This document shows, in pieces, positions 15,393 through 24,040 of a stretch of 39,429 bases of DNA (its first letter is position 1; each line of letters begins with the position of its first letter). The notes below the pieces were generated by a model. That model was given only the letters and a program-made list of their open reading frames with translations. It was not told where the DNA came from and made no database searches. A program made the translations under genes and the position numbers. The stretch lies in NCBI GenBank assembly GCA_031316315.1, contig JADBEO010000037.1:1-39429 (forward strand), in the 5' to 3' direction. The DNA is from Chelatococcus sambhunathii. Its GTDB lineage: Bacteria; Pseudomonadota; Alphaproteobacteria; Rhizobiales; Methylopilaceae.

Positions 15393-16916
15393 TTAGCCGA
15401 CCTTCGGCGCGTAGAGGTCCGCGTAGCGTTCGCGCAGCGCGTTCTTCTGGACCTTGCCCATGGTGTTGCGCGGCAGCTCGTCCACGAACAGCACGCGCTT
15501 GGGCTGCTTGAACTTGGCGAGCCGGCCGGAGAGCGCCGCAAGGACGGTGGCCTCGTCGATCGAGGCCCCCTTTTCGCGGACGACCACCGCCGTGACGCCC
15601 TCGCCGAAATCCGCGTGCGGAACGCCGATCACCGCGCTCTCGTGCACGCCCGGCATGGCGTCGATCTCGGCCTCGATCTCCTTCGGATAGACGTTGTAGC
15701 CGCCCGAGATCACGAGGTCCTTGCCGCGCCCGACGATATGCACATAGCCGCGCTCGTCGATCTTGCCGAGGTCTCCGGTGACGAAGAAGCCGTCGTCGCG
15801 GAACTCCGCCTTGGTCTTCTCCGGCATGCGCCAGTAGCCCGAGAAGACGTTGGGGCCCTTGACCTCGATCATGCCGACCTCGCCCTCCGGGATCGGCGCG
15901 CCGGTCTCAGGATCGGCGACGCGCACTCTGATGCCCGGTAGCGGGAAGCCGACGGCGCCCGGGACGCGATCGCCCTCATAGGGATTCGAGGTGATCATGT
16001 TGGTCTCGGTCATGCCGTAGCGCTCGAGAATGCGGTGACCGGTCTTCGCCTCGAAGGCGCGGTGGGTCTCGGCGAGCAGCGGGGCCGATCCGGAGACGAA
16101 CAGGCGCATATGCGCCGTCGCCTCGCGCGTCAGGCCGGGATGCTGGAGCAGCCGGACGTAGAAGGTCGGCACGCCCATCAGCGAGGTCGCGCGCGGCATG
16201 GCGGCCAGGACGTCGCCGGCGTCGAACTTCGCCTGGAAGATCATCGAGGCGCCGGAGACCAGCACCGTGTTCGTCGCGACGAACAGCCCGTGGGTGTGGA
16301 AGATCGGCAGCGCGTGGATCAGCCGGTCGTCGCGCGTAAAATGCCAGCATTCGGCGAGCGCGCGCGCGTTGGACAGCAGGTTGTCGTGCGTCGTCATCGC
16401 GCCCTTGGAGCGCCCGGTGGTGCCCGAAGTGTAGAGGATCGCGGCGAGATCGTCCGGGCCGCGCGGAACGTCAGAGAACGTGTCGGCGGCCTCCTCATCG
16501 GCGAGCTTGGCGAGGGAGCCGGACCCGTTCCGGTCGAGCGTCTCGACGCGCGCGCCATGCGAGGCGGCGGTCGGCATGAGCGCGTCCCGGGCGGCCGGAT
16601 CGACGACGAACAGCGCCGGCTGCGCGTCGCCGATGAAATAGTCGATCTCGGCCGGGGTGTAGCCGGTGTTGAGCGGCAGGAAGGCCCCGCCGGCGCGCAC
16701 GGTCCCGAGGTAGAGGATGAGCGCTTCCGGGCTCTTCTCGATCTGCGCGGCGACCCGGTCGCCGGGCTTCAGGCCGAGCTTCGTGAGCGCGCGCGCCATC
16801 CGGGCGGACCGCTCGACCATGTCGCCGTAGGTCCAGGTCGTCCCGTCCGGAAGATGGAGCCATGGCGCTTCGGGCTCAGCCGCGCGGGCGAGCCCTTCGA
16901 ACAGGTGGTTGGTCAT
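15393..16916 (-). CDS. matB: Malonyl-CoA synthetase (malonate-CoA ligase)
   Basis: This 507-residue AMP-forming ligase matches MatB along its whole length. It converts malonate, ATP and CoA to malonyl-CoA. ATP-binding loop YTSGTTGRSKG is at 162-172, YGMTETNM at 300-307, and the C-terminal PRNTMGKVQKN segment carries the A10 catalytic lysine (K488), a residue subject to regulatory acetylation in some MatB enzymes. The opening NHLFEGL and the segment FQAKFDAGDVLAAMPRATSLMGVPTFYVRLL are typical of MatB. It is last in the minus-strand order dctP-dctQ-dctM-matB, 40 nt after dctM, which suggests the TRAP transporter brings in malonate. No malonyl-CoA decarboxylase (matA) is in the window. Methylmalonate is also accepted by several MatB enzymes. 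Confidence 0.93.
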   Translation of the reverse strand: MTNHLFEGLARAAEPEAPWLHLPDGTTWTYGDMVERSARMARALTKLGLKPGDRVAAQIEKSPEALILYLGTVRAGGAFLPLNTGYTPAEIDYFIGDAQPALFVVDPAARDALMPTAASHGARVETLDRNGSGSLAKLADEEAADTFSDVPRGPDDLAAILYTSGTTGRSKGAMTTHDNLLSNARALAECWHFTRDDRLIHALPIFHTHGLFVATNTVLVSGASMIFQAKFDAGDVLAAMPRATSLMGVPTFYVRLLQHPGLTREATAHMRLFVSGSAPLLAETHRAFEAKTGHRILERYGMTETNMITSNPYEGDRVPGAVGFPLPGIRVRVADPETGAPIPEGEVGMIEVKGPNVFSGYWRMPEKTKAEFRDDGFFVTGDLGKIDERGYVHIVGRGKDLVISGGYNVYPKEIEAEIDAMPGVHESAVIGVPHADFGEGVTAVVVREKGASIDEATVLAALSGRLAKFKQPKRVLFVDELPRNTMGKVQKNALRERYADLYAPKVG

Positions 16917-16956
16917 TGGATTTCCGAAGGCGCTCCGATGCCGTCGAGGACAGGGT

Positions 16957-18273
16957 TTAGGGCGCGGCGCCCATCATCTGGTTCGGCAGCCAGGTCGCAA
17001 TCCCGGGAAACACGCACAGGATCACGATCGCCAGCGCCATCACCAGAACATAGGGCAGCGAGCCCCAGAGAATCTCCCTCGTCGGCACCTGCGGCGCGAT
17101 CGCGTTGATGACGAACAGGTTGAGGCCGACCGGCGGGGTGATCAGCCCGATCTCCATGTTGATGGTCAGGATCACGCCGAACCAGATCGGGTCGAAGCCC
17201 GCCTGCGTGATGATCGGGAACAGCAGGGGCGCCGCCATCACGATGATCGCGACCGGCGGCAGGAACATGCCGGAGATCAGGAGGAAGACGTTGATCAGGC
17301 CGAGCAGCACCCAGCGGTTGACCTGAAGGTCCGCGATCGCCGCGGCGACGGTCTGGGTGATGAACAGCGAGGAGAGCGCGAAGGCGAACAGCTCGGCGGC
17401 CGCCATGATCATCATGATCATGATGCTCTCGCGCATCGCCGAGCCGAAGATGCCGGCGACCTGGCGGTAGCGGAACAGCCGATAGGCGATCACGACCACG
17501 AGCAGCGTCAGCAGCGCGCCGGCGCCGGCGGCCTCCGAGGGCGTCGCAATGCCGCCGTAGAGCACGTAGAGCGTGCCGGCGATGATGAGCAGGAACGGCC
17601 CGATCCGCGGCAGCGCGGCGAGCTTCTCCTTCAGCGTGTAGCGCACGCCGCGCGCGTCGAATTCGTAGCCCTTGCGCTTGGCGTCGACCAGCGCCCAGAC
17701 CATGAACATCGCGGTCAGCATCAGGCCCGGGAAGACGCCTGCCATGAACAGCCGGCCGATCGAGGTCTCGGTGGAAATGCCATAGACGATGAAGGTGATC
17801 GACGGCGGGATCAGGATGCCGAGCGTGCCGCCCGCCGCGATCGAGCCGGTCGCGACCGAGGCCGGGTAGCCCCGCTTCATCATCTCGGGAATGCCCATCT
17901 TGCCGATGGCGGCGCAGGTGGCGGGCGAGGAGCCGGTCATGCCGGCGAACACCGCGCAGGCGCCGATGTTCGACAGGATGAGGCCGCCCGGCACCCGATT
18001 CAGCCAGCGGTCGAGCGAGGCGTAGAGATCGCCGCCCGCGGGCGAGGAGGCGACCGCCGCGCCCATCAGCACGAACATCGGGATCGAGACGTAGGCGAGG
18101 TTGGCGATGCCGCCGAACATCGTCTCGGACAGCACGTAGAACATGCCCGTCCCGCCCGACAGCAGCAGCGCGCCGACGGCCGCGAGGCCGAGCGCGAAGG
18201 CGATCGGCATGCCGGTCGCGAGCAGGGCGAACAAAGCGAGGATGAGCAGGAGGCCGGAGGTCGTCGGGCTCAT
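16957..18273 (-). CDS. dctM: TRAP transporter large permease subunit (DctM-like)
   Basis: This 438-residue polytopic inner-membrane protein has about 12 hydrophobic segments and DctM-family features: an N-terminal ALFALLATGMPIAFALG, GMTGSSPATCAAIGKMGIPEMMKRGYP, and near the end ITPPVGLNLFVINAI. It forms the Na+-coupled transport channel with DctQ. Its ATG overlaps the dctQ stop by 4 nt (ATGA). The linkage to matB suggests malonate or a related dicarboxylate as substrate; the MatPQM malonate TRAP system of Sinorhizobium is the nearest described precedent for such a gene set. Confidence 0.92.
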   Translation of the reverse strand: MSPTTSGLLLILALFALLATGMPIAFALGLAAVGALLLSGGTGMFYVLSETMFGGIANLAYVSIPMFVLMGAAVASSPAGGDLYASLDRWLNRVPGGLILSNIGACAVFAGMTGSSPATCAAIGKMGIPEMMKRGYPASVATGSIAAGGTLGILIPPSITFIVYGISTETSIGRLFMAGVFPGLMLTAMFMVWALVDAKRKGYEFDARGVRYTLKEKLAALPRIGPFLLIIAGTLYVLYGGIATPSEAAGAGALLTLLVVVIAYRLFRYRQVAGIFGSAMRESIMIMMIMAAAELFAFALSSLFITQTVAAAIADLQVNRWVLLGLINVFLLISGMFLPPVAIIVMAAPLLFPIITQAGFDPIWFGVILTINMEIGLITPPVGLNLFVINAIAPQVPTREILWGSLPYVLVMALAIVILCVFPGIATWLPNQMMGAAP

Positions 18274-18839
18274 CGCGCGCGCTCCTTCAGCGCGTGGGCC
18301 GTCACGGCGTCGCCCGAGGCTGCGATCTCGTCGGCGACGCCGCGCGCCGCCTCGGGCGACGAGGTCACCACCTTCAGGATCTCGCCGATGTATTGCAGAC
18401 AGAGCGCGGCGAAGCCGATCGGGAGCGCCGACATCGGGATCCAGAGCCGCGGCGCCCAGACGCTCGAATGTTTCCAGCCGCCGACATAGGCCTCATGGAC
18501 GTTGATCGCGCTCGCGACCAGCATGATCGCGCAGAATGCGAGGCCGAGCAGCCCGCCGGCCGTCTTCAGGAGCTTGCGCGCCGTCGGCGACACGGCATGC
18601 TCGATGAAGTCGACGCCGACATGCCCGCCCTTCATCAGGACGTAAGGCGCGCCGAGGAAAATCGCTGCGGTCGCCGAGAAGACGACGAAGTCGGTCTGCC
18701 AGATGGTCGCCGCCCGCAGGACATAGCGGATCACGATCATCTCGCAGACGACGAGCATCGCTGCGATCAGCAGCAGGGTCGCGACGATGGCGAGGGCGCG
18801 AGAGAGAGCGCCCACGGCCGACAGATAGGCGGAGATCAT
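18270..18839 (-). CDS. dctQ: TRAP transporter small permease subunit (DctQ-like)
   Basis: This is a 189-residue small membrane subunit with four hydrophobic segments and the DctQ signature: an internal VVFSATAAIFLGAPYVLMKGGHVGVDFI stretch (conserved GGHVGVD). It bridges the DctM channel and helps receive substrate from DctP. It starts 31 nt after the dctP stop codon and overlaps dctM by 4 nt. The C terminus is longer than average and hydrophilic (about 160-189). Confidence 0.9.
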   Translation of the reverse strand: MISAYLSAVGALSRALAIVATLLLIAAMLVVCEMIVIRYVLRAATIWQTDFVVFSATAAIFLGAPYVLMKGGHVGVDFIEHAVSPTARKLLKTAGGLLGLAFCAIMLVASAINVHEAYVGGWKHSSVWAPRLWIPMSALPIGFAALCLQYIGEILKVVTSSPEAARGVADEIAASGDAVTAHALKERAR

Positions 18840-18870
18840 TTCCCGGTCCTGCGGCTCGGAAGCGCGTCGC

Positions 18871-19881
18871 TCACTGGACCGCCAGCGCCTTGTCGATCAG
18901 GTCCTTGCCGCCCTCGACCTCCGAGAACTTCGCGTAGGCCGACTTCTTGGCGACCTCGAGCCAGGCGTCGTAGTCCGCCTTCGACATCTCGACGACCTCG
19001 ACCCCCGCCTTCTTGAACGCCTCGGCCAGCTTCTCGTCGCCCTTGCGGATCTCGGCGTCGAAGAACTCCTCGGACTTCTTTCCTGCGGCGAGGATCGCGG
19101 CGCGCTGCGGCTCCGTCAGGCCGTCGAACACGCGCTTTGACATCAGCACCGGCTCGTACATGAACCAGAGCGCGTTGGCGCCGGGGGCGGTCAGGCACTT
19201 GCCCTGCTCGAACAGGCGGTAGGAGACGAGGCTCGCCGAGGAGGTGTTCGCGGCGTCCAGCACGCCGGTCTGCATGCCGGTGTAGATCTCGGACGACGGC
19301 ATCGACGAGATCGAGGCGCCGGCGGCGGCGAGCATCTGCTCGAAGGCCGGCCCCGCGGCGCGCACGACCTGGCCCTTGATCGAGTCGGGCGCGGTTATGC
19401 ACCCCTTCTTCGAGACGAAGCCGCCGGACAGCCAGGCGTCGGCGATCACGACGACGTTGTTGGCTTCGATCAGCTTCTTAATCTCGGCCATGAAGGGCGA
19501 GGAATTCAGCCGCTTCGCCCGATCGAGATTGCCGACGAGCCCGGGCATCAGGGTCGCGGAGAACTGCGGCACGCGGCCCGATGCGTAGTCGAGCGGGAAG
19601 GACGACATGTCGAGCAGGCCGCGCGTCAGCGCGTTCCACTGGTCGTTCGGCTTGTAGAGCGAGGCGCCGGGGAACACCTGGATTTTCAGGCCGACATTGG
19701 CCTTCTCCACCTCGCGTGCGATGATCTGGACCATCTCGTCGCGAACGTCGCCCTTGCCGCCGGGGAACTGGTGCGAGGCCTTCAAAGTCGTCTGCGCCTG
19801 AGCGCCCGCGCTGAAGGCGAGGCTCGCGGCCGCGCAGGCCGCGACGACGCCGTTACGCACCCAGGAACGGGCCGATCCCAT
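18871..19881 (-). CDS. dctP: TRAP transporter substrate-binding protein (DctP-like)
   Basis: This 336-residue periplasmic protein has a signal peptide ending AGAQAQ (about residues 25-30). The mature protein starts TTLKASHQFPGG and follows the DctP fold. The conserved carboxylate-binding Arg lies in IKGQVVRAAGP, with the downstream EIYTGMQTGVLDAAN segment. A strong ribosome-binding site, GGAGGAAGCT, precedes the ATG at 19881-19879. It leads the minus-strand operon dctP-dctQ-dctM-matB and diverges from a GntR regulator. A malonate-type ligand is inferred from matB; other dicarboxylates or small hydroxy-acids cannot be excluded. Confidence 0.92.
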   Translation of the reverse strand: MGSARSWVRNGVVAACAAASLAFSAGAQAQTTLKASHQFPGGKGDVRDEMVQIIAREVEKANVGLKIQVFPGASLYKPNDQWNALTRGLLDMSSFPLDYASGRVPQFSATLMPGLVGNLDRAKRLNSSPFMAEIKKLIEANNVVVIADAWLSGGFVSKKGCITAPDSIKGQVVRAAGPAFEQMLAAAGASISSMPSSEIYTGMQTGVLDAANTSSASLVSYRLFEQGKCLTAPGANALWFMYEPVLMSKRVFDGLTEPQRAAILAAGKKSEEFFDAEIRKGDEKLAEAFKKAGVEVVEMSKADYDAWLEVAKKSAYAKFSEVEGGKDLIDKALAVQ

Positions 19882-19982
19882 AGCTTCCTCCCTTGGACAG
19901 GCCTGTTTGGCGGCCTTTGCTGGGAGCCTGCGTCGAGATCGCGCGCGATGTCAAACCTGTTGTACGCCCAATGATCCAATTG

Positions 19983-19990
19983 TGTATACA
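19983..19990. promoter_or_regulatory. Candidate GntR/FCD operator between dctP and the regulator
   Basis: In the 132-nt divergent region, TGTATACA forms a perfect 8-bp palindrome within TTGTGTATACAAG (19980-19992). FCD-type GntR regulators bind short palindromes of this kind (TTGTATACAA-like). It lies 23 nt upstream of the GntR start, inside its probable promoter, and about 100 nt from dctP. Autoregulation plus control of the TRAP/matB operon is inferred. Confidence 0.5.
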
Positions 19991-20013
19991 AGAGGGCCGG
20001 GTACTGTCACGCG

Positions 20014-20682
20014 ATGACCGAGAACGCCGTCCGCAAGGTCCGCGACGAGATCGAGAACGCCGTCGTGTCGGGCGACCTCGCGCCCGGCGAGCGGCTGGAC
20101 GAGGTGCAGCTCGCCACCCGCTTCGGCGTGTCTCGCACACCGGTGCGCGAAGCGCTGATGCAGCTCTCGGCGATCGGCATGGTCGAGCTGAGGCCGCGGC
20201 GCGGCGCGATCGTCGTCTCGCACGGACCCGCCAGGATCTACGAGATGTTCGAGGTGATGGCCGAACTCGAGGGCCTCGCCGGCGCCCACGCCGCCCGCCG
20301 CCTCGACGCCAAGGACCGCGCGACCATCGCCGCCGCGCATGAGGGCTGCCGCGCGGCGGCGGAGACGAACGACCGCGACGGCTACTACTACGAGAACGAA
20401 ACCTTCCATTTCGCGATCTACGCCGCGAGCCACAGCGAATTCCTCGCGGAACAGTGCGGCGCGCTGCACCGGCGGCTGAGGCCGTTCCGCCGGCTGCAGC
20501 TGAGGGTCGCCAATCGCCTGATGGCTTCGTTCGAGGAGCACGACGCGGTCGTCCAGGCGATCTTCTCGGGAGACGCCGAACAGGCGAGAGCGCGCCTGCG
20601 CGCGCATGTCGTGGTGCAGGGAGACCGGTTCGGCGACCTGCTGTCGGCCTACGCCGAGACCGCGCGCCGAAATACCGGCTGA
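20014..20682 (+). CDS. GntR-family (FCD subfamily) transcriptional regulator, linked to the TRAP/matB operon
   Basis: This 222-residue regulator has an N-terminal GntR winged helix (about residues 8-70: IENAVVSGDLAPGERLDEVQLATRFGVSRTPVREAL) and a C-terminal all-helical FCD ligand domain with the acidic/His metal-site pattern (NETFHFAIYAAS, then SFEEHDAVVQAI). It is divergent from dctP with a 132-nt shared promoter region. The layout equals that of GntR regulators of malonate gene sets in rhizobia, so it most likely represses or activates dctPQM-matB in response to the imported acid. No strong ribosome-binding site precedes the ATG. Confidence 0.9.
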   Translation: MTENAVRKVRDEIENAVVSGDLAPGERLDEVQLATRFGVSRTPVREALMQLSAIGMVELRPRRGAIVVSHGPARIYEMFEVMAELEGLAGAHAARRLDAKDRATIAAAHEGCRAAAETNDRDGYYYENETFHFAIYAASHSEFLAEQCGALHRRLRPFRRLQLRVANRLMASFEEHDAVVQAIFSGDAEQARARLRAHVVVQGDRFGDLLSAYAETARRNTG

Positions 20683-20968
20683 GCGCCCGCCGCCGTCCAG
20701 CCGCGCTTGAGGAAGCACGACCGTCATCGCGGCGGAAGGGCCGGGACTCAGAGCCGCTGCGGCGCCAGAAATTGCAGGAGGATTGTATCGCTGGGCCCCG
20801 GCCCCTCGGCTGGGGCGACGGCAGGCGGTTTTCCCGCTCATCTTTTCGCTTCGATCAAGTAACGCGACCGTAAATTTCTAATGATGTAATAATAAATCGC
20901 GGTACACGTACTTTTGTATCAGCGATCTGATGCTTGCCATTAGGCGAGAAGCAAATAATCGTCCTGTC

Positions 20969-21682
20969 ATGGCGATTGCGGTTATCGAGATGGTCGCCGC
21001 GGGCGATGCTCATCTCGGCAAGACGCTCGCGGCGGAGGGGTTCCAGGTCCATGCGGCGACGCATGTCGACCAGGTGCGTTCCGCGTCGATCGCCTTGCTT
21101 GCCTGTCCGGGCGGCGGGTCGGAGATGCTCGAGGCGATATCGGCGCTCAGGCTGCGGCATCCGGGCGCTGTGGTAATCGTGGCGACGGGACGCGACGAGC
21201 CGGACGAGCGGCTGGCCTGCTACGAGGCCGGCGCGGACGATTGCCTCGCAGGGCCGGTCCGGGTCGACGAACTCGTCGCCAAGCTGCGGGCCTGGCGGCG
21301 CCGGCGCTCGGGCGATGCGGCGTTCCCCCTGATCGCGGCCGGCGACGCGATCGTCGATCTCAGCGCGCTGGAGCTCAAGGTCGCGGGCCGCAGCCAGAGC
21401 CTGACGAAGCGCGAGGCGGAGCTGCTCGCCATCCTCGTCCGCGCCGGGGACGAACCGGTGCCCCGCGAGCGGGTCTTGCGCGAGGCCTGGGGCGGCCCGG
21501 CCTGGATGACGAGCAACTCCGTCGACGTCTATGTCGGCTACGTACGCCGCAAGCTGGACCTGCTCGACTCCAACGTCACCGTGACGACTGTTCGTGGCCA
21601 GGGGTTCCGGCTCGCGCGCCGCAAGGACCGCCGCCGCGCGCCCGAGCCTCCCGCGCCGCTCCGCATCGGCTCGCCGCGCTGA
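20969..21682 (+). CDS. OmpR/PhoB-type regulator with degenerate receiver domain
   Basis: This 237-residue protein has a receiver-like domain (about 1-115) and a PhoB/OmpR winged helix (about 135-225, ending SNVTVTTVRGQGFRLAR). The DNA-binding half is well preserved (LTKREAELLAILVRAG, NSVDVYVGYVRRKLD). The receiver is not: where the phospho-acceptor Asp and LDxxLP are expected, the sequence is LLACPGGG, and the conserved Lys-Pro near the end is replaced by GPV. It probably does not work by Asp phosphorylation. No histidine kinase is adjacent. The start is uncertain: ATG 20969 matches the family N terminus, while ATG 20930 adds 13 residues; neither has a clear ribosome-binding site. The upstream gap at 20683-20968 ends with an AT-rich tract (about 20866-20935) that likely contains the promoter. 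Targets are unknown. Confidence 0.85.
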   Translation: MAIAVIEMVAAGDAHLGKTLAAEGFQVHAATHVDQVRSASIALLACPGGGSEMLEAISALRLRHPGAVVIVATGRDEPDERLACYEAGADDCLAGPVRVDELVAKLRAWRRRRSGDAAFPLIAAGDAIVDLSALELKVAGRSQSLTKREAELLAILVRAGDEPVPRERVLREAWGGPAWMTSNSVDVYVGYVRRKLDLLDSNVTVTTVRGQGFRLARRKDRRRAPEPPAPLRIGSPR

Positions 21683-21749
21683 ACGCGGGCGACGGCGCCA
21701 TTCGGGCCGGATTCGCGCTAGAAGCCGCCGAGCGCGTCGCGCGGGGAGC

Positions 21750-22523
21750 ATGAGCTTGGCCAAGACCATCCTGATCATCGGCGTCGGGCCCGGCGACCCG
21801 GACCAGGTCACGATCCAGGCCGTGAAGGCGCTGAACCGGCTCGACGTCGTCTTCCTGATGGACAAGGGCGCGGCCAAGGACAGCCTGATCGAGCACCGCC
21901 GCGAGGTGCTGCGCCGGCATGCGCCCGACCGCGCGATCCGCTTCGTCGAGGCGCCGATTCCCGAGCGGGACCGGACCGGCGACTACGAGGCCGGCGTGCG
22001 GGATCTCAACGCGCGCAAGGGCGACGTCTTCGAGCGCATGATCGCGGAGGGCCTCAAGGACGGCGAGTGCGGCGGCGTCCTCGTCTGGGGCGATCCGGCG
22101 CTCTACGACAGCACCGTGCGCATCGTCGAGGAGATCGCCGCGAGCGGTCGGCACGACCTCGAATGGGAGGTCATTCCCGGGATCAGCTCCATCCAGACGC
22201 TCGCCGCCAGGCACCGAACGACGCTCAACCGCATCGGCCGCTCGATCGAGGTCACCACCGGCCGGCGCTTGCGCGAGGCGGGCCCGCGCGCCGACAGCGT
22301 GGTCGTGATGCTCGACGCCGAAAACGCCTTCGCCGGCCTCGATGACCCCGAAGCCTACGAGATCTACTGGGGCGCCTATGTCGGCGCGCCGGAGGAGATC
22401 CTGATCGCCGGCCCGCTCGCCGAGGTCACGAACGAGATCGTGCGCCGCCGCGCCGCCGCCCGCGAAGCGAACGGCTGGATCATGGACAGCTATATTTTGC
22501 GGAGGCGCGAGCCCGACGAGTAG
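21750..22523 (+). CDS. cobF: Precorrin-6A synthase (deacetylating), CobF
   Basis: This 257-residue SAM-dependent tetrapyrrole methyltransferase of the cobalamin pathway converts precorrin-5 to precorrin-6A with loss of acetate in the aerobic route. The glycine-rich GVGPGDPDQVT lies at the N terminus, followed by VVFLMDKG, a GVLVWGDPALYDST loop and VIPGISSIQTLAARHRTTLNRIG, all typical of CobF. A GGGGAG ribosome-binding site is near ATG 21750. No other cobalamin genes are in the window, so this step is encoded away from the main cob cluster. The position between a regulator and an MFS transporter gives no obvious operon logic. Confidence 0.92.
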   Translation: MSLAKTILIIGVGPGDPDQVTIQAVKALNRLDVVFLMDKGAAKDSLIEHRREVLRRHAPDRAIRFVEAPIPERDRTGDYEAGVRDLNARKGDVFERMIAEGLKDGECGGVLVWGDPALYDSTVRIVEEIAASGRHDLEWEVIPGISSIQTLAARHRTTLNRIGRSIEVTTGRRLREAGPRADSVVVMLDAENAFAGLDDPEAYEIYWGAYVGAPEEILIAGPLAEVTNEIVRRRAAAREANGWIMDSYILRRREPDE

Positions 22524-22574
22524 GGCGCCGCCACCAGCGCATCACCGACGCCGCCCACCGAGCGGGACCGAAAC

Positions 22575-23879
22575 TTGACGCCGTCCGCCGCCGAACCCAA
22601 CGCCCCGATGTCGCGCCGGTCGATGGCGATCGCGGCCTTCTCGACCGTCGTCGAGTGGTACGATTTCACGCTCTACCTCTATTTCGCGACGGTGCTGTCG
22701 CGGGTGTTCGTCGGGACCGGCGACGGGTCGCTGGCGGCGACGCTCGCGGGCTTCGCGGTCGCCTATCTGCTCCGCCCGCTCGGCGCGATCGTGTTCGGAA
22801 ACATCGGCGACAGGTTCGGCCGGCGGCGCGCCATGCTGATCTCGGTCGCGGTCATGACGGCGGCGATGCTCGCGACGGCCGCGCTGCCGACACACGCCCA
22901 GATCGGCCCGGCGGCCGGCTGGCTGCTCCTGCTGCTGCGCTGCGTGATGAGTTTCTCGGTCGGCGGGGAATATGTCGGCGTCGTCGCCTATCTGCTCGAG
23001 GGCGCGCCGGAGAGGCGGCGAGCGCTGATCACGTCCTCGGCCTCGGCGGCCAGCGAGATCGGGGCGCTGCTTTCCGTCGGCGTCTGCGCCGCGACGGTCC
23101 ATGCGCTCGACCCGGCGGACCTCGACGCCTGGGGCTGGCGCATCCCGTTCCTGTTCGGCGCGGCGCTGGCCTTCAGCGTCTGGGTCGTCCGCGCGAAGAT
23201 GGAGGAGTCGCCCGACTTCGAGCGCCAGCGCGCGGCGGGCACGGCGCCCGAGCGCCCCCTCGCCTACGCGCTCCGGCATCACCGGGCGGGCGTGCTGCGA
23301 GGCTTCGCGATCTCCGCGCTCGGCTCGATCACCTATTATGTCGGCATCACCTATGTGCCGGCCTTCCTGACCTCGACCGGGGCCTTCTCGGAAGGATGGT
23401 CGCTGTGGCTGTCCACCGCCGCCGCGCTGGTGGTGATCCTCGTCACGCCGCTCGTCGGCGCGCTATCCGACCGCTTCGGGCGCAAGCCTGTACTGGTCGC
23501 GCTTGCCGCGGCCGCCGCCGTCTCGCCGGTGGCGATGTTCTCCCTCATGGCGAGCGGCGCGCAGCCGGAGGCCGCTATCGGCGCGGCCGTCCTCGCAGCC
23601 GTCGCGGGCGGGGTCAGCGCCGTCGGCGCGGTGGCGACGGCCGAACAGTTTCCCGGCGAAGGGCGCGTGACCGGCCTCGCGCTTGGCGCGACGACGGCGA
23701 CCGCGCTGTTCGGCGGCGTGACCCCGCTGCTCGCCCAACTCATCGTGGAGCGGACCGGCTGGACGACGGCGCCGGGGGCGATGATCGCGGTCGTCGCGGT
23801 CGCCGTGCTGCCCGTCCTGCTCGCCCTGCCGAAGACCCCGCCGGGCGGGGCGATGACGGCCGAACAAACGAGATCTTAG
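22575..23879 (+). CDS. MHS-family major facilitator superfamily transporter
   Basis: This 434-residue, 12-helix membrane protein belongs to the metabolite:H+ symporter family (relatives of ProP, KgtP and ShiA). The N-terminal VVEWYDFTLYLYFATVL, the loop-2 GNIGDRFGRRRAMLISV and the second-half GALSDRFGRKPVL motifs are diagnostic. Substrates of the family include proline/betaine, alpha-ketoglutarate, citrate and shikimate; none can be assigned here. The TTG at 22575 is taken as start; an internal ATG at 22608 is an equally possible start and would remove a short hydrophilic leader. It is codirectional with cobF (51-nt gap) and with the GntR gene downstream. Confidence 0.88.
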   Translation: MTPSAAEPNAPMSRRSMAIAAFSTVVEWYDFTLYLYFATVLSRVFVGTGDGSLAATLAGFAVAYLLRPLGAIVFGNIGDRFGRRRAMLISVAVMTAAMLATAALPTHAQIGPAAGWLLLLLRCVMSFSVGGEYVGVVAYLLEGAPERRRALITSSASAASEIGALLSVGVCAATVHALDPADLDAWGWRIPFLFGAALAFSVWVVRAKMEESPDFERQRAAGTAPERPLAYALRHHRAGVLRGFAISALGSITYYVGITYVPAFLTSTGAFSEGWSLWLSTAAALVVILVTPLVGALSDRFGRKPVLVALAAAAAVSPVAMFSLMASGAQPEAAIGAAVLAAVAGGVSAVGAVATAEQFPGEGRVTGLALGATTATALFGGVTPLLAQLIVERTGWTTAPGAMIAVVAVAVLPVLLALPKTPPGGAMTAEQTRS

Positions 23880-23989
23880 GCCCGCCGCCTCCGGTCGCGA
23901 AGCCGCCTGCGCGGTCGAGCGTGAGCGAAAGCCTCGTCTCTGCGCCGCGGCGGTTGACGCGAGCAGGCTTGCGGCGTTTGGTGAACTCT

Positions 23990-24006
23990 CTACATCGATT
24001 TTGTAG
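23990..24006. promoter_or_regulatory. Candidate GntR operator upstream of the second GntR gene
   Basis: CTACATCGATTTTGTAG is an inverted repeat with 5-bp arms (CTACA/TGTAG) and a 7-nt AT-rich centre, 35 nt upstream of the GntR start. It is the only clear dyad in the 161-nt gap at 23880-24040. A TTGACG hexamer at 23953-23958 could be part of a promoter. Autoregulatory binding is inferred from position. Confidence 0.4.
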
Positions 24007-24040
24007 GCACCCCACCACCGCCCCTTTCAGTGACGAGCGC

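Noticed and set aside
16909..18489. 526-codon open frame on the plus strand
   Set aside because: It is antisense to dctM, very rich in Arg, Asp and His, and shows no domain.
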